From an uncultured beta proteobacterium (GTDB lineage: Bacteria; Pseudomonadota; Gammaproteobacteria; Burkholderiales; Burkholderiaceae_A), in NCBI GenBank assembly GCA_902586195.1, contig CACIGF010000005.1, positions 1 through 50,089 of the forward strand: a stretch of 50,089 nucleotides of DNA, read 5' to 3'. This document shows positions 28,292 through 36,970 of the stretch, in pieces. Position 1 is the first letter of the stretch, and every line of letters starts with the position of its first letter. Below the pieces are notes generated by a model, which had not been told where the DNA came from, did not search any database, and saw only the letters and a list, made by a program, of their open reading frames with translations. The position numbers were made by a program, and so were the translations under genes.

Positions 28292-29459
28292 GCCATTTGC
28301 CCCAAAATAAAGGGTCTTGCCACAAATCTTTATCAGGAAAAAACTGCTTGTGTAGCTTAACTGCTGAACTGTCAGTAAGGCCAGCTATTTTGTCAGCTAC
28401 AGATCTCAAATGCTTTATAGGATCTTTATCTTCGGAATTCTCCTCGTTGAAAAATAAAGAAAATAAGTCTTCAATCACTATTTCAGCAGCATCAGTCAAT
28501 GCCTTGACTTTTGGATTTTTATATAACCTGCGCATTAAAAAAGTTTTTAATTCTCGAACATTCTCTTTCGTTTTTGGTGAAAACGAAACAATTTGACTAG
28601 CACTACTCCTTACGTCTGTTAATGAAGTCACTGCAAAAGATAAAACATTTTTTTTTGTTTGGTAAACCAAATCTTCAATTTGAGAATTAATCATTCTTCG
28701 AATAATTTCAGAATTTACTCTCGATTTATCCAATAATTTAGGACTACTTAGTGAAAGTACCTCTTTAGCTGCATTCTCAGCTGCTTTTAAGGCGAGAATT
28801 TCTTCAATAGTTATCAGACCTGACCTCAGCCCATCATCTAGGTCGTGATGATTATAAGCAATTTCATCGGCGATATTTGATATTTGAGCCTCTAAACTAG
28901 GCTGTCCACCAAAAACAAATCTGTCTGCCACAGCTCCAAATTTAGGAGCTATTTTTCTTGAGCAACGTTTCAATACACCTTCTCTTGTCTCAAAGCACAA
29001 ATTGAGGCCATCGTATCCAAGATACTTTTTTTCAAGCTTATCAATTATCCTAAGACTTTGGATGTTGTGTTCAAATCCGTTTGACTTTGGGTTCATTTCT
29101 TTCAAACAACGATTTAATGCTGTCTGCCCTGCATGGCCGAAAGGAGTATGTCCCAGGTCATGAGCGAGACAAAGTGCCTCTGTTAAATCTTCGTTCAAAG
29201 ACAATCGTCTCGAAGAAGCTCGTGCGATCTGAGCAACTTCTATACTGTGTGTTAGTCTTGTTCGAAAAAGATCTCCCTCATGACCAATAAAGACCTGTGT
29301 TTTATACATTAACTTTCGGAAAGCTCCACTATGAATTATACGATCGCGATCTCGTTGAAACTCGGAGCGCCCATGTGTTTTTTCTCCCTCAAAAAGCCGC
29401 CCTTTCGTTTCTGAAGATTTACATGCGTATGGTGCTAGATTGCCCTCTGTATCAAACAT
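28266..29459 (-). CDS. dgt: Deoxyguanosinetriphosphate triphosphohydrolase-like protein
   Basis: HD-domain enzyme that cleaves dNTPs to nucleosides and triphosphate, tuning dNTP pools. The metal-binding residues are in RTRLTHSIEVAQIAR (His71), CLAHDLGHTPFGHAG (His100, Asp101) and the later ADEIAYNHHDLDDG. The N-terminal KGRLFEGEKTHGRSEFQRDRDR region is typical of the dGTPase type 2 group. The 397 residues fit that group rather than the longer E. coli Dgt. It overlaps aroB by 8 bases and the transposase-like gene by 26. Confidence 0.93.
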   Translation of the reverse strand: MFDTEGNLAPYACKSSETKGRLFEGEKTHGRSEFQRDRDRIIHSGAFRKLMYKTQVFIGHEGDLFRTRLTHSIEVAQIARASSRRLSLNEDLTEALCLAHDLGHTPFGHAGQTALNRCLKEMNPKSNGFEHNIQSLRIIDKLEKKYLGYDGLNLCFETREGVLKRCSRKIAPKFGAVADRFVFGGQPSLEAQISNIADEIAYNHHDLDDGLRSGLITIEEILALKAAENAAKEVLSLSSPKLLDKSRVNSEIIRRMINSQIEDLVYQTKKNVLSFAVTSLTDVRSSASQIVSFSPKTKENVRELKTFLMRRLYKNPKVKALTDAAEIVIEDLFSLFFNEENSEDKDPIKHLRSVADKIAGLTDSSAVKLHKQFFPDKDLWQDPLFWGKWRETKSNNI

Positions 29460-30540
29460 AAGTTAAAAATTCCGAAATCTCCTCCGGCACAAAACCTTTG
29501 ACCAACGAATTGCCAATACCATCCAACAATATATAATTTATTCGATTATTTTTATTCTTTTTGTCCTTCTTCATTAAATTTACGAATGTCGAAATATCAA
29601 GTTTTGGTGATTCTATCGGCAAATCCATAGACTCCAGAAGATTTTTAATTCTGACAACATCGTCTTCCTTGAGCAAATCCAATTTCTGTGAAAGCAGAGA
29701 TGCTAACACCATACCAAATGATACTGCCTCTCCGTGCAACCAATTTCCATAACCACAGCCACTTTCTATCGCGTGCCCGAACGTGTGTCCAAAATTTAAT
29801 ATCGCACGAATTCCTGATTCTCTTTCATCTTGTTCAACAATACTGCTTTTTATCTCGCAAGATCTTCTTATTGCATACGCTAAATGTTCTAGAGACTTAG
29901 ACATTATCGACATCGAATTCTGTTCCAACCACTCAAAAAATCTTATGTCTCTTATACATCCATATTTTATGATTTCTGCAGCACCTGCAGAAAATTCTCT
30001 TTCATTCAACGTATCTAAAGTCTTGATGTCGATAACAACTGCTTTGGGTTGATAAAAAGACCCTATCATATTTTTACCGAGAAAATGGTTCACCCCTGTT
30101 TTGCCACCAACACTCGAATCAACCTGTGACAATAAAGTAGTTGGGACTTGAATAAAATCAATTCCTCTTTGATAGACGGAAGCCACAAAACCAGCTATAT
30201 CTCCAATAACCCCACCCCCTAACGCAATTATTACAGTGGAGCGATCTAAATTTTTCTCGAGCATTTTGGACACGATCAACTCAACATTACTCAATTTCTT
30301 CTCTTGTTCACCCTCAGGAAGATTTATTACGATATAGTTTGAATTGGTTTTATCTAAGGAACTAGTAACTAAAGAAAGATATAAATCGGAAACAGTGCTG
30401 TTTGAGATAATCACTGCATTTCTACCGGCAATAAACGGACAAACTTCATTTAAGGAGCCTAAAAAATTATAGCCGATCGTTATAGGATAACTTCTTCCGG
30501 ACAATCCTAATACTAATTCGTGAATAAATGGGGGCTTCAA
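29452..30540 (-). CDS. aroB: 3-Dehydroquinate synthase AroB
   Basis: Second step of the shikimate pathway: converts DAHP to 3-dehydroquinate, using NAD and zinc. The NAD-binding loop is ALGGGVIGDIAGFVASVYQRG, followed by QVPTTLLSQVDSSVGGKTGVNH and the zinc-ligand region ILNFGHTFGHAIE. The 362 residues are normal. The start is TTG at 30540, supported by AGGA 7 bases upstream. It follows aroK by 14 bases and overlaps dgt by 8. Confidence 0.97.
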   Translation of the reverse strand: MKPPFIHELVLGLSGRSYPITIGYNFLGSLNEVCPFIAGRNAVIISNSTVSDLYLSLVTSSLDKTNSNYIVINLPEGEQEKKLSNVELIVSKMLEKNLDRSTVIIALGGGVIGDIAGFVASVYQRGIDFIQVPTTLLSQVDSSVGGKTGVNHFLGKNMIGSFYQPKAVVIDIKTLDTLNEREFSAGAAEIIKYGCIRDIRFFEWLEQNSMSIMSKSLEHLAYAIRRSCEIKSSIVEQDERESGIRAILNFGHTFGHAIESGCGYGNWLHGEAVSFGMVLASLLSQKLDLLKEDDVVRIKNLLESMDLPIESPKLDISTFVNLMKKDKKNKNNRINYILLDGIGNSLVKGFVPEEISEFLTYV

Positions 30541-30554
30541 ATTATATTCCTTTC

Positions 30555-31073
30555 TTAAATGTATCTTTCTACCCTCAAAACATTAACAATTTTTGATGTC
30601 AGGGCGCGCAAGGTTAAATTCTCTCCAGATACTACAAAATCAGCAAGATCTCGATATATAGGATCGCGCTCTTCAAATAAGACTTCTAACTTTTCCCTAA
30701 CATCAGTTGAGGCTTGCAAAAGCGGTCTAGAATCATCATGTTGCAGTCGAGCCCATAAAGATTGAGGCCGTACATAAAGATATATCACAAATCCCTTACT
30801 CAAATATTTCCGGTTCTTTTCTAAAGTAGGTGCTCCCCCTCCTGTCGCGATGATCTGTTCACCCCGATTCATAACCATCTCAATTACTTTTTTTTCCCTC
30901 AAACGAAATCCTTTTTCTCCTTCAACCTCAAAAATGACGTTTACAGACGTCCCGCAATTTTTTTCTACCAGACTATCAGTATCAACAAACTCCCAACCAA
31001 TTTTTTGAGAAAGTCTTCGTCCAACAGTCGTTTTGCCTGCCCCCATTAATCCAACAAGTATTATGTTTTTCAT
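30555..31073 (-). CDS. aroK: Shikimate kinase AroK
   Basis: Phosphorylates shikimate at O3. Walker A is GLMGAGKTT (8-16), the shikimate-binding acidic pair is in FVDTDSLVE, and the glycine triplet appears in IATGGGAP. The 172 residues match the family. It is the first gene of the minus-strand run aroK-aroB-dgt-transposase-like-gltB-gltD and is divergent from mrcA across 55 bases. In related genomes pilMNOPQ lies between; here it is absent. Confidence 0.96.
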   Translation of the reverse strand: MKNIILVGLMGAGKTTVGRRLSQKIGWEFVDTDSLVEKNCGTSVNVIFEVEGEKGFRLREKKVIEMVMNRGEQIIATGGGAPTLEKNRKYLSKGFVIYLYVRPQSLWARLQHDDSRPLLQASTDVREKLEVLFEERDPIYRDLADFVVSGENLTLRALTSKIVNVLRVERYI

Positions 31074-31128
31074 TTGAAAAATTCTTTAAACTAGCCTGAA
31101 TAATCTACACACTATAGAATACACCCAT

Positions 31129-33417
31129 ATGATAAAAATAATTACCGTGTTGTGTTCCGCGATTGGTCTCACCATAATAAGTCTCATTTGTATTACGGGT
31201 TTGATAGTTGCTCTGGCTAGCCCAAAACTTCCTCAAGTGAACGAACTTTTAGACTACACTCCAAAATTACCATTAAGAATCATGACAGCTGATGGGATTC
31301 TGATCGGAGAATTTGGGGAGGAAAAAAGAAAAGTAGTAGAGTACAAAAATACTCCTAAAGTGCTAATCGACGCTATTTTGGCCGCGGAAGACGATAAATT
31401 TTTTGAACACCGAGGAATTGACCTTACAGGAATGGCGAGATCTGTGATTAATAATGTCTTAAAGGGAGCTAAGGCACAAGGAGGAAGTACAATAACAATG
31501 CAGGTGGCAAGAAATTTCTATCTTTCATCCGAAAAAACCTTTACCAGAAAAATTTACGAGATTTTACTTGCCATGGAGATTGAAAGGAATTTAACTAAGG
31601 AACAAATTTTAGAGTTGTATCTGAACAAAATTTACCTCGGAAAAAGGGCATACGGATTTGGGTCAGCGGCTTTCGTTTATTTTGGCAAAAGGTTAGATAG
31701 GATAAACATCGCAGAGGCGGCTATGCTTGCAGGACTGCCAAAAGCCCCTTCCAAATTTAATCCTTACTCGAACTATCGAAGGTCCATTATCCGTCAAAGA
31801 TATGTTCTAAATAGAATGTACAAGCTTGGTATGATTACTCTTTCAGAGTATCAAAAAAATTATGAACTCAAGTTAGTTTTAAACAAAGGAAAAGGAAAAG
31901 AAAAAAGCAATCAAATCAAATTGAGTGTTCCTGCTAAACATGTTGCGGAAATGGTAAGGCAAAAGCTATTTTCAGAATTCAAAGAGAAAACTTATGAATT
32001 AGGTCTGACTGTTTTTACGACCATAAGGTCGAAAGAACAAATAGCAGCTAAAGCTGCTGTCGATAAAGCAGTAACGAATTACACTTCTAAAAGTACTTTT
32101 GAAGGCCCTGATGGTTTCATAAAGTTATCAGAAAAAAAAATACCCCTTAATCAAGAAATCGATAATTATTTAGATAAACAGACTAAGATCGGAAGCTTTT
32201 ACCCAGGGGTTGTGAAAAAAATAAAAAGTAGTACCTTACAAATTACCGTTAAAGAAATAGGTGAAGTCAATATTAAAATAAATGAAGAAGTCCGTGATTA
32301 CATAAACCAGACATTAGCTTCTTCTGAAAGAAATAAGCTAAAGGTCGGCTCCATTGTTTGGGTGATTAAGCGCACTGATGGTAAAAACAAATATAAAATA
32401 ACCAACAAACCAAAAGTTGAAGGTGCAATAGTTGCGATTCAAACAAATAACGGAGCAATAAAAGCTCTAGTAGGGGGATACGATTTCTACTCAAACAAAT
32501 ACAATAGGGCAATACAGGCATACCGACAACCTGGAAGCGCTATAAAGCCCTTTATTTTTGGTGCAGCACTCGAAAAAGGAATTTCTACAAGTACTATCGT
32601 AAATGATTTACCAGTGAACTTTGATGCTGAATCAACCGGAGGAGTTTTATGGGAGCCTAGCAACTTTAATGATGTCTATCTCGGGCCGATTTCAATTAAA
32701 GAAGCTCTTACGAAGTCACAAAACATGGTGTCCATTAGGCTCATTAAGCGAATAGGTCCATCATTTGCACAAGGTTACATACGAAGATTCGGTTTTGAAT
32801 CTTCTAGGAACCCACCATACTTCACATTAGCCTTAGGAGCAGGAGCAGTTACGCCGCTGCAATTAGCGGTTGGTTATAGCATTATCGCTAACGGAGGGTT
32901 CTATATAAAACCCTATTTTATCGACAGGATCGTCGATAGTGAGGGACGACTGGTAAGAAAATACGAACCGATAAAAACTGGAGACGAGAACCTTCGTGTA
33001 ATTGATGCTCGACATGCTTTTATTATCAACAATATACTGTCTGAGGTTATTAAAACGGGGACAGGTAAAAAAGCGCGTTCCATAGGTAGGCCGGACCTGG
33101 CTGGAAAAACTGGCACCACAAATGATGCATTCGACGCCTGGTTTGCTGGCTATCAACCTACGTTAGCAGCAATAACATGGTTCGGTTTTGACTCTCCTAA
33201 AAGTTTAGGGAAAAATCAAACAGGTAGTGCGGTAGCTCTACCAATATGGATTGATTTCATGAAGCATGCTTTAAAAAATGTACCTGTAACCTTCCCCATC
33301 GAACCTCGAGGTATCGTTAGAATAAACGATGACTTATTTACTGAGGACACAACTCCACCTAACGGAATACTATCAATAGATGTTAAGACTCTCGATGACA
33401 AAATCGATCCCACTTAA
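31129..33417 (+). CDS. mrcA: Penicillin-binding protein 1A (bifunctional glycosyltransferase/transpeptidase)
   Basis: Polymerises glycan strands and cross-links them; anchored by one N-terminal membrane helix (about 7-30). The glycosyltransferase domain has AAEDDKFFEHRGID with catalytic Glu87 and QGGSTITMQVARN. The transpeptidase motifs are PGSAIKP (Ser470, Lys473), SQN (530-532) and KTG (660-662). The OB-like insert between domains (about 320-430) is typical of PBP1A. The 762 residues are close to normal for Betaproteobacteria. Its last 45 bases overlap the convergent cyaY. Confidence 0.96.
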   Translation: MIKIITVLCSAIGLTIISLICITGLIVALASPKLPQVNELLDYTPKLPLRIMTADGILIGEFGEEKRKVVEYKNTPKVLIDAILAAEDDKFFEHRGIDLTGMARSVINNVLKGAKAQGGSTITMQVARNFYLSSEKTFTRKIYEILLAMEIERNLTKEQILELYLNKIYLGKRAYGFGSAAFVYFGKRLDRINIAEAAMLAGLPKAPSKFNPYSNYRRSIIRQRYVLNRMYKLGMITLSEYQKNYELKLVLNKGKGKEKSNQIKLSVPAKHVAEMVRQKLFSEFKEKTYELGLTVFTTIRSKEQIAAKAAVDKAVTNYTSKSTFEGPDGFIKLSEKKIPLNQEIDNYLDKQTKIGSFYPGVVKKIKSSTLQITVKEIGEVNIKINEEVRDYINQTLASSERNKLKVGSIVWVIKRTDGKNKYKITNKPKVEGAIVAIQTNNGAIKALVGGYDFYSNKYNRAIQAYRQPGSAIKPFIFGAALEKGISTSTIVNDLPVNFDAESTGGVLWEPSNFNDVYLGPISIKEALTKSQNMVSIRLIKRIGPSFAQGYIRRFGFESSRNPPYFTLALGAGAVTPLQLAVGYSIIANGGFYIKPYFIDRIVDSEGRLVRKYEPIKTGDENLRVIDARHAFIINNILSEVIKTGTGKKARSIGRPDLAGKTGTTNDAFDAWFAGYQPTLAAITWFGFDSPKSLGKNQTGSAVALPIWIDFMKHALKNVPVTFPIEPRGIVRINDDLFTEDTTPPNGILSIDVKTLDDKIDPT

Positions 33418-33720
33418 CCTTACGGAATCCCGAAAAAATATATCCTCGAAAGACCCATTTCCCCTGGTGTCTTGCCAAATATTCCTCTCTAGATCGTATG
33501 AAAAATGATACGCTCCAAGCTCAGAAGCCATCCATAATTCATGCATTGGAGGCTGGGAGTTTAGAATTATTTTTTTTAAATTCTCAAACTCTATTTCAAA
33601 AACGTTGGCTTCAGTATTGATGTCAATAACCAAATCGTGTTTAATATTCCATTGGTCAATGCAATGTTCTAATGCAGCAAATGTTTTACGAATTATTATA
33701 AAAAATTGTTTATCGTCCAT
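33373..33720 (-). CDS. cyaY: Frataxin-like iron-binding protein CyaY
   Basis: Small protein that modulates iron-sulfur cluster assembly at IscS/IscU. The core FEIEFENLKKIILNSQPPMHELWMAS followed by GAYHFSYD and WQDTRG matches CyaY. A longer frame begins at 33768, but a perfect TATAAT on this strand (33767-33772) covers that start, and ATG 33720 gives MDDKQFFII, the usual family N-terminus, so 115 residues are reported. The C-terminus runs 45 bases into the 3' end of mrcA on the other strand. Confidence 0.9.
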   Translation of the reverse strand: MDDKQFFIIIRKTFAALEHCIDQWNIKHDLVIDINTEANVFEIEFENLKKIILNSQPPMHELWMASELGAYHFSYDLERNIWQDTRGNGSFEDIFFRDSVRLSGIDFVIESLNIY

Positions 33721-33772
33721 TAAGAATTGCGCAAAATTAAAGTGGTAATTTGTAACGGGAACCACCATTATA

Positions 33773-33910
33773 GTGAAGAAAATTAAGATATTTGTGTTTT
33801 TTTTTTCAATCTTGCTAGCAACTTATTCTTGCGGACAGAAAGGGCCTTTAATTATGCCTGAAAAAAAATATCCATCCTCAAGCGAAGGCTCTAAAGATAG
33901 TAACGAATAA
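33773..33910 (+). CDS. lptM: LPS-assembly lipoprotein LptM (YifL-like)
   Basis: Small lipoprotein of 45 residues that in E. coli assists LptD maturation at the outer membrane. It starts at GTG 33773 with MKKIKIF, a phenylalanine-rich hydrophobic stretch and a lipobox-like ATYSC at residue 20, followed immediately by GQKGPL, the hallmark CGQKGPL of this family. The rest is a Lys/Ser-rich tail. It sits 4 bases before lysA, divergent from cyaY, as expected for the cyaY/lptM-lysA arrangement. No strong ribosome site precedes the GTG. Confidence 0.88.
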   Translation: MKKIKIFVFFFSILLATYSCGQKGPLIMPEKKYPSSSEGSKDSNE

Positions 33911-33914
33911 ACTA

Positions 33915-35198
33915 ATGCTCGGTAAAAATTTTTATTATCAAGGAGGCGACCTTTTATGCGATGGCATAAAGATTGAAAATATAGTTCAAAAATATTCCAC
34001 ACCCGTTTTTATCTATTCTGAGCCGCACATAAAAGAAAACCTAAATCGAATCAATAAAGCTATAAATGGAAAACAGATAACGGTTTGCTATGCCGTGAAA
34101 GCAAATCCGGCATTGAGCATTCTCAAACTAGCTGGGACCAAAAACCTTGGTTTTGATGTGGTATCAGAGGGAGAAATGAGAAGAGTTTTAAAAAGTTCTC
34201 CTGAACCAAAAATCGTCTTCTCAGGAGTTGGTAAAACTGACGAAGAAATAAGATTTGCCCTGCAAAATGAAATTTTTTCTTTAAATGTAGAAAGCCTACC
34301 TGAATTAAATCGCGTGAATATGGTCGCTAACGGTTTAAACATCAGAGCTCCAGTATCAATTAGGATTAATCCAGATGTTAATCCAGATACTCATCCCTAC
34401 ATTGCGACAGGATTACGTGAAAATAAATTCGGACTGTCAATGGAAGACGGGATGAATGCCTACAAAACAGCGCAATCCTTACCTTTTATAGATATAAAGG
34501 GTATTGACTGCCATATTGGATCACAAATTTTATCCCTTGAACCGTTTGAGCAGGCTACGGAGAAAGTTTTAAGTTTTATAGATCAACTCATGAAAGAAAC
34601 TGGTATTGTCCTATCCCATATTAATCTAGGTGGGGGATTGGGTATTCCATATTCAGATAACGAAAATCCTCCTAGTTTGGAACACTTTTTAAATGTTACT
34701 TCGGATGTTGTTATTAATTGGTATAGAAAAAGGGGATTAAATCCACCACACCTCGTTTATGAGCTAGGTAGATCTGTCGTAGGCAACTCAGGAATTTTGG
34801 TAGCTAAAGTTTTATACCTAAAAAATACAATGGAAAGTAATGGAAAAAACTTTGCAGTTATTGACGCAGCAATGAATGACCTAATTAGGCCCACTCTTTA
34901 TAACGCCCATCATGAGGTCGTCCCTGTGACTATGAAAAAAAAAACTTGCAGCAATAAATGGGAAATCGTTGGTCCAATCTGTGAGTCGGGGGATTGGCTT
35001 GCAAAGAATAGAGAATTGAGTCTTTCAGAAGGTGATTTGATTTGTTTTTTTTCTGCGGGAGCCTATTGTAGCTCTATGGCGTCGAATTATAACAGTAGAC
35101 GTAAGCCAGCCGAAGTGATTGTGAGTTGTGACAACACCGTTAGGGAGATTGTTAGGCGAGAAAGCTACGACGAAATTTTGAATAGAGAGATTACTTGA
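33915..35198 (+). CDS. lysA: Diaminopimelate decarboxylase LysA
   Basis: Last step of lysine synthesis: decarboxylates meso-DAP, PLP-dependent. The PLP lysine is in CYAVKANP (Lys62), the glycine loop is HINLGGGLGIPY, and the C-terminal active-site loop is CESGDWLAKNR with GAYCSSMASNYN. The 427 residues are normal. It begins 4 bases after lptM and ends 6 bases from the convergent msrP stop. Confidence 0.97.
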   Translation: MLGKNFYYQGGDLLCDGIKIENIVQKYSTPVFIYSEPHIKENLNRINKAINGKQITVCYAVKANPALSILKLAGTKNLGFDVVSEGEMRRVLKSSPEPKIVFSGVGKTDEEIRFALQNEIFSLNVESLPELNRVNMVANGLNIRAPVSIRINPDVNPDTHPYIATGLRENKFGLSMEDGMNAYKTAQSLPFIDIKGIDCHIGSQILSLEPFEQATEKVLSFIDQLMKETGIVLSHINLGGGLGIPYSDNENPPSLEHFLNVTSDVVINWYRKRGLNPPHLVYELGRSVVGNSGILVAKVLYLKNTMESNGKNFAVIDAAMNDLIRPTLYNAHHEVVPVTMKKKTCSNKWEIVGPICESGDWLAKNRELSLSEGDLICFFSAGAYCSSMASNYNSRRKPAEVIVSCDNTVREIVRRESYDEILNREIT

Positions 35199-35204
35199 GT
35201 AAAG

Positions 35205-36209
35205 CTAGAAAAACTTTCTCAAATCCATACCCGTGTAAAGGTTTCCTACTAATTTTTCATAACCGTTAAATAACAGCGTAGGGATTTTACTGGAGAATAA
35301 CCCTCCCATACCAATCCTACGCTCCTTGTCCTGAGCCCATCGGGGGTGAGAAACCGATGGATTAACATTCGAATAAAACCCATACTCCCTCGGGCTAACT
35401 TTGACCCAGGTTGTTTGGGGTTGCTTTTCCAAAAAACTTATCCTGACGATAGATTTGGCACCTTTAAAACCGTATTTCCAAGGAATCACCAGTCTTATTG
35501 GGGCCCCATTTTGCTCCAAAAGCTTCTTTCCATAAAAACCAAAAGTCAAAAGAGTTAATGAGTTCATAGCCTCATCCATTCGTAATCCTTCGATATAAGG
35601 CCATGGAAGAACCGGCCTTAAAGATCCTACTGCTGGCATCATTGCCGTATCTGCAAGTGTTGTAAAAGAAATGAATTTTGCGGAACCCAAGGGCTGAACA
35701 TGATTAATCAACTTACTTAAGGAATAACCAATCCAAGGTATAACCATAGACCAACCCTCTACACATCGCATTCTGTATACTCTTTCTTCCAGGGGGGTAA
35801 GCGACAATAAATCTTCTAGTCCGAAAACTCTTTTTCGTTTAACTAAGCCATCTACTTCAACAGTCCACGGTAAAACCCGCAACATTGATGGTGCGAGTTT
35901 GCTGGGATCCCCTTTACCAGTGCCGAACTCGTAAAAATTATTATAAGTGCTGACGTCCTTATAACTTGTGACTTCTTCGAGTTGCTTAAATTGCTTGGTT
36001 CTGGTGTAATCCAGTTTCCCATGGTAGTCAGTATTGTTGTTTCCAACCGACCCAAAAACATTGCTGGAAAATGGAACTCCGATTAGGCCAAGACTAGCCA
36101 TAGATTTAGTGATAAATTTCCGTCGCATAAAAGCGGATTCGGTTGTTATCTGACTAGTTAGCTTATCTCCAAATAGGAGCCTTTTACTTTCAAATGATCT
36201 GATGATCAC
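35205..36209 (-). CDS. msrP: Periplasmic protein-methionine-sulfoxide reductase, catalytic subunit MsrP (YedY)
   Basis: Molybdopterin enzyme that repairs oxidised methionines in periplasmic proteins. A Tat-type signal follows a 27-residue leader: MRRKFITKSMASLG. The molybdenum-ligating cysteine is in RMRCVEGWSMVIPW (Cys149). EFGTGKGDPSKLA and the C-terminal NPSVSHPRW match the family. The 334 residues are typical. Its start overlaps the cytochrome c4 stop by 4 bases (ATGA). The usual membrane partner MsrQ is not next to it or elsewhere in the window. Confidence 0.94.
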   Translation of the reverse strand: MIIRSFESKRLLFGDKLTSQITTESAFMRRKFITKSMASLGLIGVPFSSNVFGSVGNNNTDYHGKLDYTRTKQFKQLEEVTSYKDVSTYNNFYEFGTGKGDPSKLAPSMLRVLPWTVEVDGLVKRKRVFGLEDLLSLTPLEERVYRMRCVEGWSMVIPWIGYSLSKLINHVQPLGSAKFISFTTLADTAMMPAVGSLRPVLPWPYIEGLRMDEAMNSLTLLTFGFYGKKLLEQNGAPIRLVIPWKYGFKGAKSIVRISFLEKQPQTTWVKVSPREYGFYSNVNPSVSHPRWAQDKERRIGMGGLFSSKIPTLLFNGYEKLVGNLYTGMDLRKFF

Positions 36210-36856
36210 TCGAGCCCAGCCAAATATTCAGCTAAAGCGTTAATCTGGCCTTCTGTAAGCCGACTTGAAATTGCCATCATTTGACTATTATTTGCGCGAG
36301 AGCCATTTTTGTAAGAAGTCAATGTGCTGGCCGTGTATGTGGCATGCTGCCCACTAATCCTAGGAAATTGTCCGGGTATCCCCAAACCTCGTGGACCATG
36401 ACATGATGAGCAGGATGGTATCCCTCTACTGGCATCCCCAGCTCGGTAAACTACTTCCCCTGCCTTTGCAAGTTCAATATTTGAGGCATATGAAGGCTTA
36501 ATTTTTTGCTGGCTGTAATATACCGATAGATTATTAATATCATCACTCGATAAACCGGAGGCAATACCTAGCATAACTGCGTTCTCCCGTTTCGCTCTAT
36601 CCTCTCCCTCCTTCACCTGAAAATAATTCAGTTGGTTTTTTAGGTAACTATAATGTTGCCCAGCCAGGATTGGATTACTTGGAATCACACTATTACCGTC
36701 GGATGCATGGCAAGCAGCACAAAGTCCTTTTGCTAGGGCCTCTCCCTTTTTTGCATCTGAGGCATGAGCATTAGACACCATCAATATGATGGGAATAAAG
36801 CTTGAAACTAGGGGGGACAAAATCCCACAAACACCAGCATTATTTCTTCTAATCAC
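36206..36856 (-). CDS. Diheme cytochrome c4-like protein
   Basis: Periplasmic diheme electron carrier. A signal-like N-terminus (about 1-33, ending SNAHA) precedes two c-type heme sites: CAACH (46-50) and CSSCH (149-153), with distal methionines likely in the MLGIASGL and MMAISSRL segments. The two-domain 216-residue layout is that of cytochrome c4. The start is GTG 36856 with GGAG 8 bases upstream. It is divergent from engB and overlaps msrP, so it may donate electrons to MsrP or simply be cotranscribed. Confidence 0.91.
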   Translation of the reverse strand: MIRRNNAGVCGILSPLVSSFIPIILMVSNAHASDAKKGEALAKGLCAACHASDGNSVIPSNPILAGQHYSYLKNQLNYFQVKEGEDRAKRENAVMLGIASGLSSDDINNLSVYYSQQKIKPSYASNIELAKAGEVVYRAGDASRGIPSCSSCHGPRGLGIPGQFPRISGQHATYTASTLTSYKNGSRANNSQMMAISSRLTEGQINALAEYLAGLE

Positions 36857-36923
36857 AAAAAAATCTCCATCAGCAATCCAAATTACACCAAACTACGCAA
36901 ATGTGTTCACATCCTCTTCTCGA

Positions 36924-36932
36924 TGATACTAT
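36924..36932 (+). promoter_or_regulatory. Possible extended -10 promoter for engB-hemB
   Basis: TGATACTAT fits the extended -10 pattern TGN-TATAAT with two mismatches and lies 38 bases before the engB ATG. A TTCACA hexamer 18 bases upstream is off-register for a normal -35, so the extended -10 would have to do most of the work. It lies in the ~114-base divergent gap between cytochrome c4 and engB. Confidence 0.35.
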
Positions 36933-36970
36933 GGCAATGGACTTAAAGCAAAGTTCAAAGGAAAATATTG

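Noticed and set aside
31074-31128. Clear sigma70 promoters for mrcA and aroK in the divergent gap
   Set aside because: TAGAAT-like boxes are present, but no -35 at proper spacing could be supported, so none is listed.
33721-33768. Upstream extension of cyaY by 16 codons
   Set aside because: A TATAAT box covers the putative start, and the shorter form matches the family N-terminus.
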